From: Trebonia sp963759545
Lineage (GTDB): Bacteria; Actinomycetota; Actinomycetes; Streptosporangiales; Streptosporangiaceae
Direction: 5' to 3'
Assembly (NCBI GenBank): GCA_963759545.1
Contig: CAVXAB010000021.1
Span: 1 to 64,000, forward strand
Length of the DNA stretch: 64,000 bases
In this document: in pieces, positions 1-8,477 of the stretch
How the letters are laid out: every line of letters begins with the position of its first letter
How positions within the stretch are numbered: the first letter of the stretch is position 1
Position numbers and translations under genes: made by a program
Notes under the pieces: model-generated
What the model saw: the letters and a program-made list of their open reading frames with translations, nothing else
What the model was told of the DNA's origin: nothing
Databases searched by the model: none

Positions 1-62
1 GCTGGGAAAGCCAGCCTGAGCCAGTGGGATCGGGGCGCCCTCAGGCCGTAACGTGAGATCCC

Positions 63-797
63 ATGACCACGATCCTCGATCACCTGGCCGTCGGTACCCC
101 GGCCCTTTCCGCCGGCTGGGAGCTGTTTGCGGACGTCCTTGGCGGAGCATGGGCCTACGGCGGCGACTCTCCCGGGTACTGGTGGGGGCAGCTGAAGTTC
201 GCCTCTGGTCCGAAAATCGAGTTGCTGACGCCCACCGGGGGCCCGGACGCGGCGTTCCTTGACCGTTTCCTTGCCGCCCGTGGCGCGGGCCCGCACCACT
301 TCAACTTCCTGGTGTCCGATATTGAGACCGCGCTGGCGCGGATCAAGGCGGCCGGCATCGACCCCGTCGGGGTCAACCTGGCCAATCCCAGCTGGAAAGA
401 GGCCTTCTTGCACCCGCGCGCCGCGCACGGCATCGTCATCCAGGTTGCCCAGCAGGACGGTTCGCCGACGTCCGCGCCGCCACGGGAGTTGCCCGCGCCG
501 GGACCCCCTACCCGCCTGGACCTGATCGAGCATCACGTCAGCGACCTTGACGGCGCGGTGCGGCTGTTCCGTGACGTCCTAGACGGCCGTCTCGAAGCGG
601 CCGACGCCGGGACCGCCGAACTGACCTGGCCAGGAGGCAAGCGGATCAAGCTCGTGCGCGAGGACGGCTTGCCACTGGGCGGTGCATTGCACCACGTCAG
701 GTTCACTCGGGTGGCAGGTGCGTTCAGTGACAGGCAGCGCGAGCGCGCGGGCTTGCTGGCCAGGCAACTCGGCCTGACCATGGAACTGGCCGGCTAG
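63..797 (+). CDS. VOC (glyoxalase-fold) family protein, two-module
   Basis: A 244-residue protein with two vicinal-oxygen-chelate modules: residues about 1-140 (opening TTILDHLAVGTPALSAGWE, then HHFNFLVSDIETALARI) and about 150-240 (LIEHHVSDLDGAVRLFRDVL, LHHVRFT). Proteins of this fold bind small molecules or metals, usually in the cytoplasm, as lyases, isomerases, dioxygenases or drug-binding proteins; the substrate cannot be read here. The ATG was chosen because the VOC beta strand begins immediately after it; the Shine-Dalgarno sequence is weak. It converges on the flavin monooxygenase, so the two are not an operon. Fold confident, function unknown. Confidence 0.8.
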   Translation: MTTILDHLAVGTPALSAGWELFADVLGGAWAYGGDSPGYWWGQLKFASGPKIELLTPTGGPDAAFLDRFLAARGAGPHHFNFLVSDIETALARIKAAGIDPVGVNLANPSWKEAFLHPRAAHGIVIQVAQQDGSPTSAPPRELPAPGPPTRLDLIEHHVSDLDGAVRLFRDVLDGRLEAADAGTAELTWPGGKRIKLVREDGLPLGGALHHVRFTRVAGAFSDRQRERAGLLARQLGLTMELAG

Positions 798-851
798 CTC
801 GGGGTGACGAAGAGCCCGAGGACCAGGACGTTGTCAAACGGGTTGAAGTAG

Positions 852-2594
852 TTACGGACTCGTGCCCGTCACGCTGTGGCTGCGCCGGGCGGGATCCGCT
901 CCGCGTAGCAGGTCGACCAGCGCCGCGGAGTCGGCGGGCGCCGCGGAGTCGGCGGGCGCCGCGTCGCCCCGCCAGGCAACGTGCTGGTCTTCACGGCAGA
1001 TGACCAGGGCGTTCTTGTACTCGGCGGGCGCCACGCCGCCGGGGACGTCGATGACCTCAAGCGGCATGCCCGCCGCGGCGGCCGCGGCCGTCAGCGGCTC
1101 CGCGTCCACGCTCTGGTCGAGCCGCAGCAGGCTGTAGCCGTGGCCGAGGCGGTCGTACAACGACACGCCAGGCTCGAGCCAGAAGTGCGGCGCGCGGCAG
1201 CCAGGCGCCGTGGCTTGCGTGTAGCTGCCCATGGTGTACTCTGGTGCCGGCTCGCCGTCGTAGCTGATGATCGGGGAGCTGTCGTAGGAGTAGCCGAAAT
1301 TCAGCCCGGCCGCGGCGAACTGCTGCACGTTGAGGTCGTAGGCCTGGCGGCCGAACGCCGCGCGCGCCTGTTCGCCTTCTTCGGTGTCGTCCTCGATGTC
1401 CTGCGGGACCGCATGCCGGCTTTGGATGACCCGTTCGGCGTGGCTCATCGCGAACTTCGAGACCTGCGCGGTGATCGGCCGCCGCTCGGCCTCGTAGGCG
1501 TTGATCATTGCCGGTCCTGCCCAGCCGCCCAGGATGGCCCCGAGGGTCCAGGTCAGGTTGAGCACGTCGGCGATGCCCGCGTTCATGCCGTAGCCGCCGT
1601 ACGGGACCCACAGGTGCGCCGCGTCGCCGGCGATGAAGACCCGCCCGTCGCGGAACCTGTCGGCGACCAGGCGACGGGCCACCCAGTCTTCCTTGCTGAC
1701 GACCTCGTACCGGAAGCCGTCGTCCACGCCGAGGATGGCGCGGATGCACCAGTCCCGGTCCGCTGAGCCGCTCGCGGCCTCCTGGGAGGTGAGGTGGTTG
1801 TGCACGAGGAAGGTCTCGTGGCCGTCGATGGCGTAGACGTGTCCTTTGCGGCGGCCGTTGTACGCGTAGTAGCCCCAGGCCCGCCGGCCCGGCATCAGGT
1901 CGTAAAGGCCGGGGGCGCGGATACAGGTCGACTGGACAGACTGGAGGACGGCGTCGCCCTCCAGGCTCGCGCCGATCTGCTTGCGGACCGCCGAGCGCCC
2001 GCCGTCGGCGCCGATGAGGAAACGGGCGCGCAGCACCCGCCGGTCGCCGCCGTCGAGAGCGGTGATCGTCACGCTGACGCCGTTGTCGTCCTGCGTGAGG
2101 CCCTGGTACCGCGTGGTGTTGAGCAGCGTGACGTGCGGCAGCCCGGCGACATGCCGGGCCAGGAGCGGCTCGAGGAAGGTCTGGTTAATCCGGTGCGGTG
2201 GCTCGGGCGTCGCCCATCGCGTGTCAGGGCCGGCGGCCGAGGTGTACCGCTCTCCCGACGGCGGGATCGGGATGCGGGTCAGTTCCCTCCCGGTCAGCGT
2301 GGTGCGGAACGCGACATCGTGCGGGTAGTCCGCTGGCAGCCCGGCCGCCCGCACCTGCGCCACGACGCCGAGCCGCCGGAACCGCTCCATCGTCCGCGCG
2401 GCGACGTGGTTGCACTTGACGCTGGGCGGCTGGAGGAACGGGCGCTGCTCGACGAGGATCACCGGGATGCCCCGGGCGTCCAGGTCCATGGCCGCGACGA
2501 GGCCGACCGGGCCCGCGCCGACGATGATCACGTCCGCGTCGTAAGGCTCGCGCCTGGCCGGTACCGGGCTGAGGGGTCGGGCACCGCATGTCAT
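852..2594 (-). CDS. FAD-dependent aromatic-ring monooxygenase (PheA/TfdB-like)
   Basis: A class A flavoprotein hydroxylase of about 580 residues that would use NAD(P)H, FAD and O2 to hydroxylate an aromatic or polyketide substrate. Visible motifs: N-terminal dinucleotide-binding VIIVGAGPVGLVAAMDLDAR, the mid-protein DG motif FLIGADGGRSAVRK, and the FAD-ribityl motif GRVFIAGDAAHLWVPYGGYG. The C-terminal thioredoxin-like region ends in an APADSA repeat. An ATG 21 codons inside the longest frame was taken as start because it overlaps the upstream gene's TGA as ATGA, implying translational coupling to the 610-residue unknown. Substrate unknown. Confidence 0.88.
   Translation of the reverse strand: MTCGARPLSPVPARREPYDADVIIVGAGPVGLVAAMDLDARGIPVILVEQRPFLQPPSVKCNHVAARTMERFRRLGVVAQVRAAGLPADYPHDVAFRTTLTGRELTRIPIPPSGERYTSAAGPDTRWATPEPPHRINQTFLEPLLARHVAGLPHVTLLNTTRYQGLTQDDNGVSVTITALDGGDRRVLRARFLIGADGGRSAVRKQIGASLEGDAVLQSVQSTCIRAPGLYDLMPGRRAWGYYAYNGRRKGHVYAIDGHETFLVHNHLTSQEAASGSADRDWCIRAILGVDDGFRYEVVSKEDWVARRLVADRFRDGRVFIAGDAAHLWVPYGGYGMNAGIADVLNLTWTLGAILGGWAGPAMINAYEAERRPITAQVSKFAMSHAERVIQSRHAVPQDIEDDTEEGEQARAAFGRQAYDLNVQQFAAAGLNFGYSYDSSPIISYDGEPAPEYTMGSYTQATAPGCRAPHFWLEPGVSLYDRLGHGYSLLRLDQSVDAEPLTAAAAAAGMPLEVIDVPGGVAPAEYKNALVICREDQHVAWRGDAAPADSAAPADSAALVDLLRGADPARRSHSVTGTSP
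922..957. repeat. Two tandem copies of an 18-bp unit in the monooxygenase C-terminus
   Basis: The 18-bp unit gccgcggagtcggcgggc occurs twice back to back. It encodes a repeated six-residue APADSA linker near the C-terminus of the monooxygenase. Being a multiple of three it keeps the frame, and it lies outside the catalytic motifs. Confidence 0.85.
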
Positions 2595-4423
2595 ATCTTT
2601 GCGCTGGTAAGCGGGTTCACTGACCCGTCTGGTGCTATGCGGTTCTTGAGCGCCCATTGGCTGAGCTCGCGGGTTGTCTCATCAGGATGTTCGCATAGCA
2701 CGGTGAGCAGGCTTTCTGCTAGGTCTATTTCGTTGTCCCTGCGCGGAAGCACTAGGAATGTTAGCAAGTAGGCGGCTGCCCGGCTGACTGAGAAGAATGA
2801 GGTATCGTTCAAGAGCTCGTTGCCGACAAGCCCGGTAAGCACATCGCGAATATCTTCGCGTATTTGCCGCGCCTCTTTTTCAGGTACATCGCTGGCGCCG
2901 TAACAGTCGCCTACCGCGAACAGTGCCGCGTGCATTTCGTGTATCTGGGCCCGTGAAGGGCTGTGGAAAAGATTCTGGTACGCCAACCGGCATGAGGTCG
3001 CCAGCGCCCGTTCGACGCCGTGATCCCGGTGCTGCAGGAATCCAAGAGCGAACAGCGCGCGTATGCGGATCCATGACGCGTCGCTCTCAAGCTCAAGGAA
3101 TCTCGCGAGCGCGCCTGCGACTGGCCCCGCCCATCCTCCTGCAGTGATTGTTTCGACGGCGCGTCTCCTGTACGCGTCGGCATTCTGGAGCAGGGACTGC
3201 TCGAAAAGATCGCACGTGTCAGGCAAAATGTCGGATGGTATTGTCTGCAGCTTGAGATAGTTAACCGCTTTGCGGAAATTATGCATCCACGGGTAGTCGA
3301 TATCCTGTGGCCAGTTCCTGCAGACGGGCACGTTCGCAGTCATGACGTGCCTGAGCGTTGCAGCCACCCATTGCATGCCCTGGTAGGCGTCAGGCCTGTT
3401 CCTAGGCATCTCGAACTCGGCAATGAGCGAGCTGAGGTCGCCGGCGATTCTGTCGCGGTCGATGTTCTTGTTAGCCATGGCCCTTTGCCAGAGGCCCTGG
3501 GCGGCCGTACCGCGCTCTCGAACGGTGGCGCTGCGATTAGCCGCGCGCGTACGCAGGGCGTTGCCCGCCCAGTCATTGCTAGCCGGAGACCAGTCGGACG
3601 GAATGCTAATGGCAAGCTCAAGGTCAAGTGAGCGGCCGGGGTACAGGCTCTTGTCGCGCAGCGCCTCCGCGTCGCTCAGCAGCCCTTCGACCCATGACGC
3701 CAGGTCAGGCGAGTAGCGGTTGCCTGGTTTATTGAGGACGATCAATTGTGTGAGGGCCCGCCACACCCGGAAGCCCAGCGGCCGCCTGAGTGCGTATTCC
3801 AGGCTGGGCTGCATGATGCTGAAGGCATGGCTACCGAGGGTCCCGAGCATGATGAGCGCCTCCACACTGCGCGGTGTTGGCGGCGCGTAGCCCAGGATGA
3901 TCAACTGTTCCACGACGCGCTCGATCGCGTCGTGGAACCGCTCCTGCACGTTTATGACGGCCCGGGACCGAGAGTCGGCTTTGTGCAGACGTTCGGCGGC
4001 GAGGAACGCGGACAGCAGAGCCGAGGCCTGGGTGAGGACACCTATCTCATCAGTGGCCGGCGCCTCTAGTATCTCCCTGGCCCAGCTAGCCGGAACCCGA
4101 TCGCTGAGACTGTCACGATCCCGGTAGCCTCGCAGGCATACGGCCAGGGAGCCCAGGCCGCCTGTGGGCCTGAGGTTCGGGGCAGCGAGTGCGACGGTGA
4201 CCTCATCGAGCCGTTGCAGCTTGATATCTGACAGCGTGTGGTTGGCCAGGGCGTGGGCAAGGTTCGCCCCCGCGTCCGCCCTCGTGCTGCCCATGCCGAT
4301 CGCCAGCGCGATGACGTTATGGGACGCCTCCTGACGTACGAGCGCGAGTTGCGCACGAGCCGCATACCCGATCAATTCGCCGGATGAAGCTATGTCCAGA
4401 CTGTTAGTAGGAGGCTGATTCAT
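2591..4423 (-). CDS. Unrecognised 610-residue helical protein
   Basis: I do not recognise this gene. The 610-residue product looks almost wholly alpha-helical, with many amphipathic segments of 20-35 residues such as FHDAIERVVEQLIILGYA and RAAAYLLTFLVLPRRDNEID. It has no Walker A motif, signal peptide or convincing membrane span. Helical-repeat (HEAT/TPR-like) scaffolds look like this, but I see no clear repeat register. Its base composition is less G+C-rich than the hut genes, suggesting acquisition. It overlaps the flavin monooxygenase by ATGA and is divergent from the membrane-anchored gene on the other side. The ATG has no clear Shine-Dalgarno sequence, so translation may be leaderless. 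Confidence 0.7.
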   Translation of the reverse strand: MNQPPTNSLDIASSGELIGYAARAQLALVRQEASHNVIALAIGMGSTRADAGANLAHALANHTLSDIKLQRLDEVTVALAAPNLRPTGGLGSLAVCLRGYRDRDSLSDRVPASWAREILEAPATDEIGVLTQASALLSAFLAAERLHKADSRSRAVINVQERFHDAIERVVEQLIILGYAPPTPRSVEALIMLGTLGSHAFSIMQPSLEYALRRPLGFRVWRALTQLIVLNKPGNRYSPDLASWVEGLLSDAEALRDKSLYPGRSLDLELAISIPSDWSPASNDWAGNALRTRAANRSATVRERGTAAQGLWQRAMANKNIDRDRIAGDLSSLIAEFEMPRNRPDAYQGMQWVAATLRHVMTANVPVCRNWPQDIDYPWMHNFRKAVNYLKLQTIPSDILPDTCDLFEQSLLQNADAYRRRAVETITAGGWAGPVAGALARFLELESDASWIRIRALFALGFLQHRDHGVERALATSCRLAYQNLFHSPSRAQIHEMHAALFAVGDCYGASDVPEKEARQIREDIRDVLTGLVGNELLNDTSFFSVSRAAAYLLTFLVLPRRDNEIDLAESLLTVLCEHPDETTRELSQWALKNRIAPDGSVNPLTSAKI

Positions 4424-4441
4424 TGTGAAACAGTAGCAGTC

Positions 4442-4468
4442 CGCTGTATAAGAAGCACTAAATGCTGT
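4442..4468. promoter_or_regulatory. Copy 1 of a 27-nt motif in the divergent intergenic region
   Basis: Reads cgctgtataag, 8 variable bases, aatgctgt. The same 11+8 arrangement recurs 219 bp to the right. This copy ends 19 bp upstream of the 610-residue gene's start, where a core promoter or operator would lie. The rest of the 436-bp gap (4424-4859) shows no gene. Confidence 0.5.
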
Positions 4469-4660
4469 GCCAGTACATCAAGGATGTCCGCAATGCCGGA
4501 TTGGTGCGCGCTGGGGCATGCGGGGCGTAGGCAGCTATTGCGGCCTATGGAGCGGCCGGGATTACCGTGATCAGGATCGCTTGAGCCACTTTGGCTTGAG
4601 GTAGCGGGTCGGATGGCTTCGCGCGGTACACAGCGTCCGCCCTGTGCTTAATCAGTGCGG

Positions 4661-4687
4661 CGCTGTATAAGGTAATCATAATGCTGT
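4661..4687. promoter_or_regulatory. Copy 2 of the 27-nt motif
   Basis: Reads cgctgtataag, 8 variable bases, aatgctgt; 19 of 27 positions are the two exactly conserved blocks. It lies about 170 bp upstream of the plus-strand gene. It contains CATAAT, a plausible -10 element. Confidence 0.5.
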
Positions 4688-4859
4688 AACGGGCAATGCA
4701 ATTTACTGTCAACATGACTCTTGACCTGCGGAAACGCTAGTGAATTTCGCTCGAAATGCTTGGTGGCGGGCAAGCCTGCGGCGCATGATAGTCACACGAA
4801 CTGAGTAATAGTCAAGGCTGTACATGGCCTTGGCTCGGTCCATAAGGCGGAGGTCGGCG

Positions 4860-5921
4860 ATGGCTGATGGTGTGCGAGCCGCCGATGAGGGGACTGTGCC
4901 TGTTGGAGGCGCGCCCTGTGCGGCTGGCGACGGAACGCGGGCGTCAGCCGGCGAAGGCGGGTCGGTGCCCGAGGTAGCGGCAAGCAGGCGGTTGACGGAG
5001 TCGGCTGACGGCAGGGTCGCCCGGCACTTGGTACGGAAACTCTGGGCCAAGGTCTGGAAAGGCGGCGTCACGGCCGTGCCCGACGCGGGCGTTGACCCTG
5101 GCGGAGGCACGTCGTGTGAGGCTGGCGACGGAACGCGGGCGTCAGTCAGTGAAGGCGGGTCGGTGCCCGAGGTAGCGGCAAAGCGGGCGGTTGACGAGCC
5201 GGCTGACGGCAGGGTCGCCCGGCACCCGGTGCGGAAGCTCTCGGCTAAGGTCTGGCAGGGCGGTATTGCGGGCGTAGCCACGGCCGTGCTCGCTACATTG
5301 CTAGGCAATTGGGCCGTGCATGTCGCTGGCCCGCATACCGGCGTCACGACGCCTCCTTCCGCGTCCGCGACTCCCTTCGCGTCCACCGCGCCAACTGCCA
5401 ACCCTGGCCATCTCCCAGGGCGCCAGGATGTCTCGACGATGGCGCGCGGCCAGCACTTCTATGCGACACCCAACTTCGAGGAGGACCAGAGCTGCGGACG
5501 CCCGTGCTGGCTGCCGCTATACGAGTCACCGAACGAAGATTCCGCCTTCGTCACTAATAACTGGCCGTGCGAATATTACGGGCCAAACTCTTCGGTCCCA
5601 CCTTCGTGCGTCACGCCGCCGCTCGGGCGAACGCGCGATGAGATAGCGAATGCAGCCGTGAAGGATTCCGGTGATCGGCTGCTCGTACTGTGCCAGACCA
5701 CACGGCTGGACGACGGGCAGGCGGCGCAGGACATTCACAATCAGATCGGTCAGGACTCCAGAGTCTGGGACGTGGTGGCCGTTCCGAAGGCGTACATATC
5801 TCCGGACAGCCCCGCCTGGGGACGGCTCACTCAGGTTCGGGACATGCCCGGATTTTACGAGGCCTTCGCTCCGGATATGTGGCTGGGCGATACCGGCTCG
5901 CACGGCATTCCGTGCAAGTGA
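4860..5921 (+). CDS. Membrane-anchored protein with duplicated N-terminal module and Cys-rich exterior domain
   Basis: A 353-residue protein of no recognised family. Layout: cytoplasmic N-terminus with two near-identical modules (each GDGTRAS..EGGSVPEVAA..ADGRVARH, then RKL.AKVW.GG), then one membrane span (AGVATAVLATLLGNWAVHVA), then a Ser/Thr/Pro/Ala linker. The last ~150 residues form an exterior domain with at least six cysteines (SCGRPCWLPL, NNWPCEYYG, PSCVTPP, LVLCQTTR, GIPCK). This resembles SH3-like or peptide-binding actinobacterial surface domains, without proof. GGAGG lies 6 nt before the ATG chosen, so the start 36 nt upstream is less likely. It is divergent from the 610-residue gene and converges on hutI with a 24-bp gap. 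Confidence 0.65.
   Translation: MADGVRAADEGTVPVGGAPCAAGDGTRASAGEGGSVPEVAASRRLTESADGRVARHLVRKLWAKVWKGGVTAVPDAGVDPGGGTSCEAGDGTRASVSEGGSVPEVAAKRAVDEPADGRVARHPVRKLSAKVWQGGIAGVATAVLATLLGNWAVHVAGPHTGVTTPPSASATPFASTAPTANPGHLPGRQDVSTMARGQHFYATPNFEEDQSCGRPCWLPLYESPNEDSAFVTNNWPCEYYGPNSSVPPSCVTPPLGRTRDEIANAAVKDSGDRLLVLCQTTRLDDGQAAQDIHNQIGQDSRVWDVVAVPKAYISPDSPAWGRLTQVRDMPGFYEAFAPDMWLGDTGSHGIPCK
4922..5264. repeat. In-frame direct repeat, period 198 bp
   Basis: Two ~145-bp copies (about 4922-5066 and 5120-5264) begin ctggcgacggaacgcgggcg and end aaggtctgg. The 198-bp offset equals 66 codons, so the protein keeps its frame. Copies are near identical but not perfect, indicating a fairly recent internal duplication. 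Confidence 0.85.
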
Positions 5922-5945
5922 CGTGAACGCCGTTCCTTCGTCGCG

Positions 5946-7130
5946 CTAGTCCGCCACCGCAGCGGGCCATGACGGTGCGGGATCGTCCAGCAGGCGGGCG
6001 ATCGGAACCCCGGGCCGGTAGGCGAGGTGCTGGTAGGTGGGCGCGTCAAGCACCGTGATCCGGGCGGCGGCGCCCACCCCGAGGTGCCCGACGTCGCCAC
6101 GGTCAAGTGCGGCCGCCCCGCCGGCGGTGGCGGCCCGGAGCGCCTCCATGGGCGTGAGTCCCATCTCGCGCACGGCGAGCGCGATGACGAACGGCATTGA
6201 GCTGGAGAAGCACGTGCCCGGGTTACAGTCGGTCGCGAGCGCTACCCGGACGCCGGCGTCGACCAGTGCGCGCGCGTCCGGGTAGGGCGACCGGGTGGCG
6301 AACTCGACCCCCGGCAGGAGCGTCGCGACCGTCTCACCGCCGGCCAGCGCGTCGATGTCGGCGGCGGACAGGTAGGTGCAGTGGTCGACGCTCGCCGCCC
6401 CGAATTCGGCGGCGAGGGCGACGCCTGGGCCGTGGCCGAGCTGGTTACCGTGGACCCGCAGGCCGAGTCCGGCGGCACGTCCCGCGGCCAGCACGGCGCG
6501 TGCCTGGTCGCCGTCGAACGCGTGCGGGCTCGCCGGCTCGCAGAAGACGTCGATCCACCGGGCGTACGGCGCGCAGGCCTCGAGCATCGGCCCGGTGACC
6601 AGGTCGAGGTAGTCCGCGGGGTCAACGCCGTCGGGGCAGACGTGCGCTCCGAGGAACGTTGTCTCGTCGGTGACTTCGCTGGCGAGGCGCAGCAGCCTGG
6701 CCTCGTGCTCGACGGTGAGCCCGTAGCCGCTCTTGATCTCGACGGTGCCGGTGCCCTGGGCGCGCATCTCCGCGACCCGGGCGGAGAGCAGTGCCCTGAG
6801 CTCATCGTCTGATGCCTGGCGGGTCGCGGAAACGGTCCGCGCGATGCCGCCGCCGTCGTAGCGGGCCCCGGCCATGCGGGCGGCGAATTCGTCGGCGCGG
6901 TCGCCGGCGAATGCAAGGTGAGAATGCGAGTCCACGAACGCCGGGATGACCGAGCGGCCGCCGGCATCGACGCGGCGGTCGGCCGGGGGCGCCGACGCGG
7001 ACGGACCGACCCAGGCGATCCGGTCGCCTTCGACGACCAGCGCGCCGTTGTCCACGATCCCCAGCCCGTCTCCGATGGCCGGGCAGTTCGTGACGAGCTC
7101 GCCGATCCCGTCGACCAGGACACTCGTCAT
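5946..7130 (-). CDS. hutI: Imidazolonepropionase
   Basis: Third enzyme of histidine degradation: opens the ring of 4-imidazolone-5-propionate to give N-formimino-L-glutamate. The 394-residue protein has the amidohydrolase (TIM-barrel, metal-dependent) hallmarks: DSHSHLAFAGDRADEFAARM (H69, H71), the family motif EIKSGYGL, a metal histidine in VHGNQLGHGPG, and LATDCNPGT near the C-terminal third. The chosen ATG overlaps the hutF stop as ATGA, so HutF and HutI are translationally coupled. It is the last gene of the hut operon and converges on the Cys-rich membrane protein gene. Confidence 0.95.
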   Translation of the reverse strand: MTSVLVDGIGELVTNCPAIGDGLGIVDNGALVVEGDRIAWVGPSASAPPADRRVDAGGRSVIPAFVDSHSHLAFAGDRADEFAARMAGARYDGGGIARTVSATRQASDDELRALLSARVAEMRAQGTGTVEIKSGYGLTVEHEARLLRLASEVTDETTFLGAHVCPDGVDPADYLDLVTGPMLEACAPYARWIDVFCEPASPHAFDGDQARAVLAAGRAAGLGLRVHGNQLGHGPGVALAAEFGAASVDHCTYLSAADIDALAGGETVATLLPGVEFATRSPYPDARALVDAGVRVALATDCNPGTCFSSSMPFVIALAVREMGLTPMEALRAATAGGAAALDRGDVGHLGVGAAARITVLDAPTYQHLAYRPGVPIARLLDDPAPSWPAAVAD

Positions 7131-8446
7131 GAGTCCGCCCACAGGTCGCCGATCGCGTCAGCGAGCATCCCGGCTACGTCGCCGAGACGGTGAGCCCCTC
7201 CGGACACCACCGGCGCGCCATCCACCCACACCGAGTCGATGTCGGCCGCGGTCGCCGCGAGCAGGATCTGGGCCGGGTCGACGCCGGCGGTGCGAACGGT
7301 GTCCAGGCGTACGCACACCAGGTCAGCCCGCATGCCGGGGGCGATGGCCCCGGCGTCCGCCCAGCCAAGCGAGCCGTGTGCCGTGGCGGCGGCCAGCAGC
7401 TCATCCGGCAGGAACCGCCCGCGCCGCAGCGAGGCCAGCCGCTCGCCAGACTCCAGTGCCCGCGCCTCGCCGATGAGGTCCACGACCGCGTTCTGGTCGC
7501 TGCCAAGCGAAAGGCGAACGCCGGCGTCCGCGAGCGCGCGAGCGGGCCCGATGCCGTCGGCGAGGTCCTGCTCGGTGGTCGGGCAGAAGCACGCGGTCAC
7601 CCGCGCGCCGCCAAGGACCTGGATGTCGCCTGCGGCGAGGTGTGTCGCGTGCACGACGGTGGTGCGCGGCGTGAGCGCGCCGCTCTGGTCAAGCAGTTCG
7701 GTGGGGGTGCGGCCGTAGTACGCAAGCGCCGAGCGGTTCTCCGCGGGCTGCTCGGAAAGGTGAACGTGCAGCGGGCGGTCGGCGCTCGCGACGGCGACCA
7801 GGGCGAGGTCATCCCGTGCGACGGCCCGCACCGAGTGGATGGCCGCGCCGGTGACCGTGCCGGGCGGTGCGTCAATGTCGCGGGCACGAGACGCCCACGA
7901 GTCAACGGTCTTGTCACTGAAGCGGAGCTGAAGCTCGTCCAGCGGGAGATGACCAGTGGCGTCGAGCCCGCCCTCCAGGTAGCAGGTATCGAGCAGGGTG
8001 AGCCGGATGCCGGCGTCTCGCGCCGCCTGCTGCAGCGCATGGCCCATCGCGTTCCGGTCGCTGTACGGCTGGCCGCCAGGCCCGTGATGGACGTAGTGGA
8101 ACTCGCCCACCGTGGTGATGCCCGCGAGGGCCATCTCCGCGTACACCGCCCGGGCGAGCGCCAGGTAGTTGTCAGGATCGAGGCGCGATGCGAGCGAGTA
8201 CATGGCATCGCGCCAGGTCCAGAACGTGCCGCCGCCCGCGTGGGTGCGGCCGCGCAGCGCCCGGTGGAACGCGTGGCTGTGCGCGTTCGCGAAACCGGGC
8301 AGGACGGCGCCGCAAAGGCGCGTCGCGCCCGGCGCCGGGGCAGCGCCGGGTGTCACCGACGTGAACCGGCCGCCGGCGACTTCAATGAGGACGTCCCGCG
8401 CTGGTCCCGACGGCAGCAGGGCGTGGCTCGCGAACAGCGTCGTCAT
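7127..8446 (-). CDS. hutF: Formimidoylglutamate deiminase
   Basis: Converts N-formimino-L-glutamate to N-formyl-L-glutamate and ammonia, defining the five-step route rather than direct HutG formimidase. At 439 residues it has the usual length. The amidohydrolase metal motif lies in FANAHSHAFHRALRGRTH (H56, H58); further signs are FHYVHHGPGG, VHLSEQPAEN (family-typical), VHATHL and LGSDQNAVVD. It sits between hutU (31-bp gap) and hutI (4-bp overlap). The N-formylglutamate it makes needs a deformylase or amidohydrolase that is not in this operon. Confidence 0.93.
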   Translation of the reverse strand: MTTLFASHALLPSGPARDVLIEVAGGRFTSVTPGAAPAPGATRLCGAVLPGFANAHSHAFHRALRGRTHAGGGTFWTWRDAMYSLASRLDPDNYLALARAVYAEMALAGITTVGEFHYVHHGPGGQPYSDRNAMGHALQQAARDAGIRLTLLDTCYLEGGLDATGHLPLDELQLRFSDKTVDSWASRARDIDAPPGTVTGAAIHSVRAVARDDLALVAVASADRPLHVHLSEQPAENRSALAYYGRTPTELLDQSGALTPRTTVVHATHLAAGDIQVLGGARVTACFCPTTEQDLADGIGPARALADAGVRLSLGSDQNAVVDLIGEARALESGERLASLRRGRFLPDELLAAATAHGSLGWADAGAIAPGMRADLVCVRLDTVRTAGVDPAQILLAATAADIDSVWVDGAPVVSGGAHRLGDVAGMLADAIGDLWADS

Positions 8447-8477
8447 ACGGGGCCGCCAGCCACGAGGCCGGTCACGG

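Noticed and set aside
4709..5401. A 230-codon minus-strand frame opposite the membrane-protein gene
   Set aside because: Shadow of the duplicated module; the plus strand has GGAGG, a membrane span and a Cys-rich domain.
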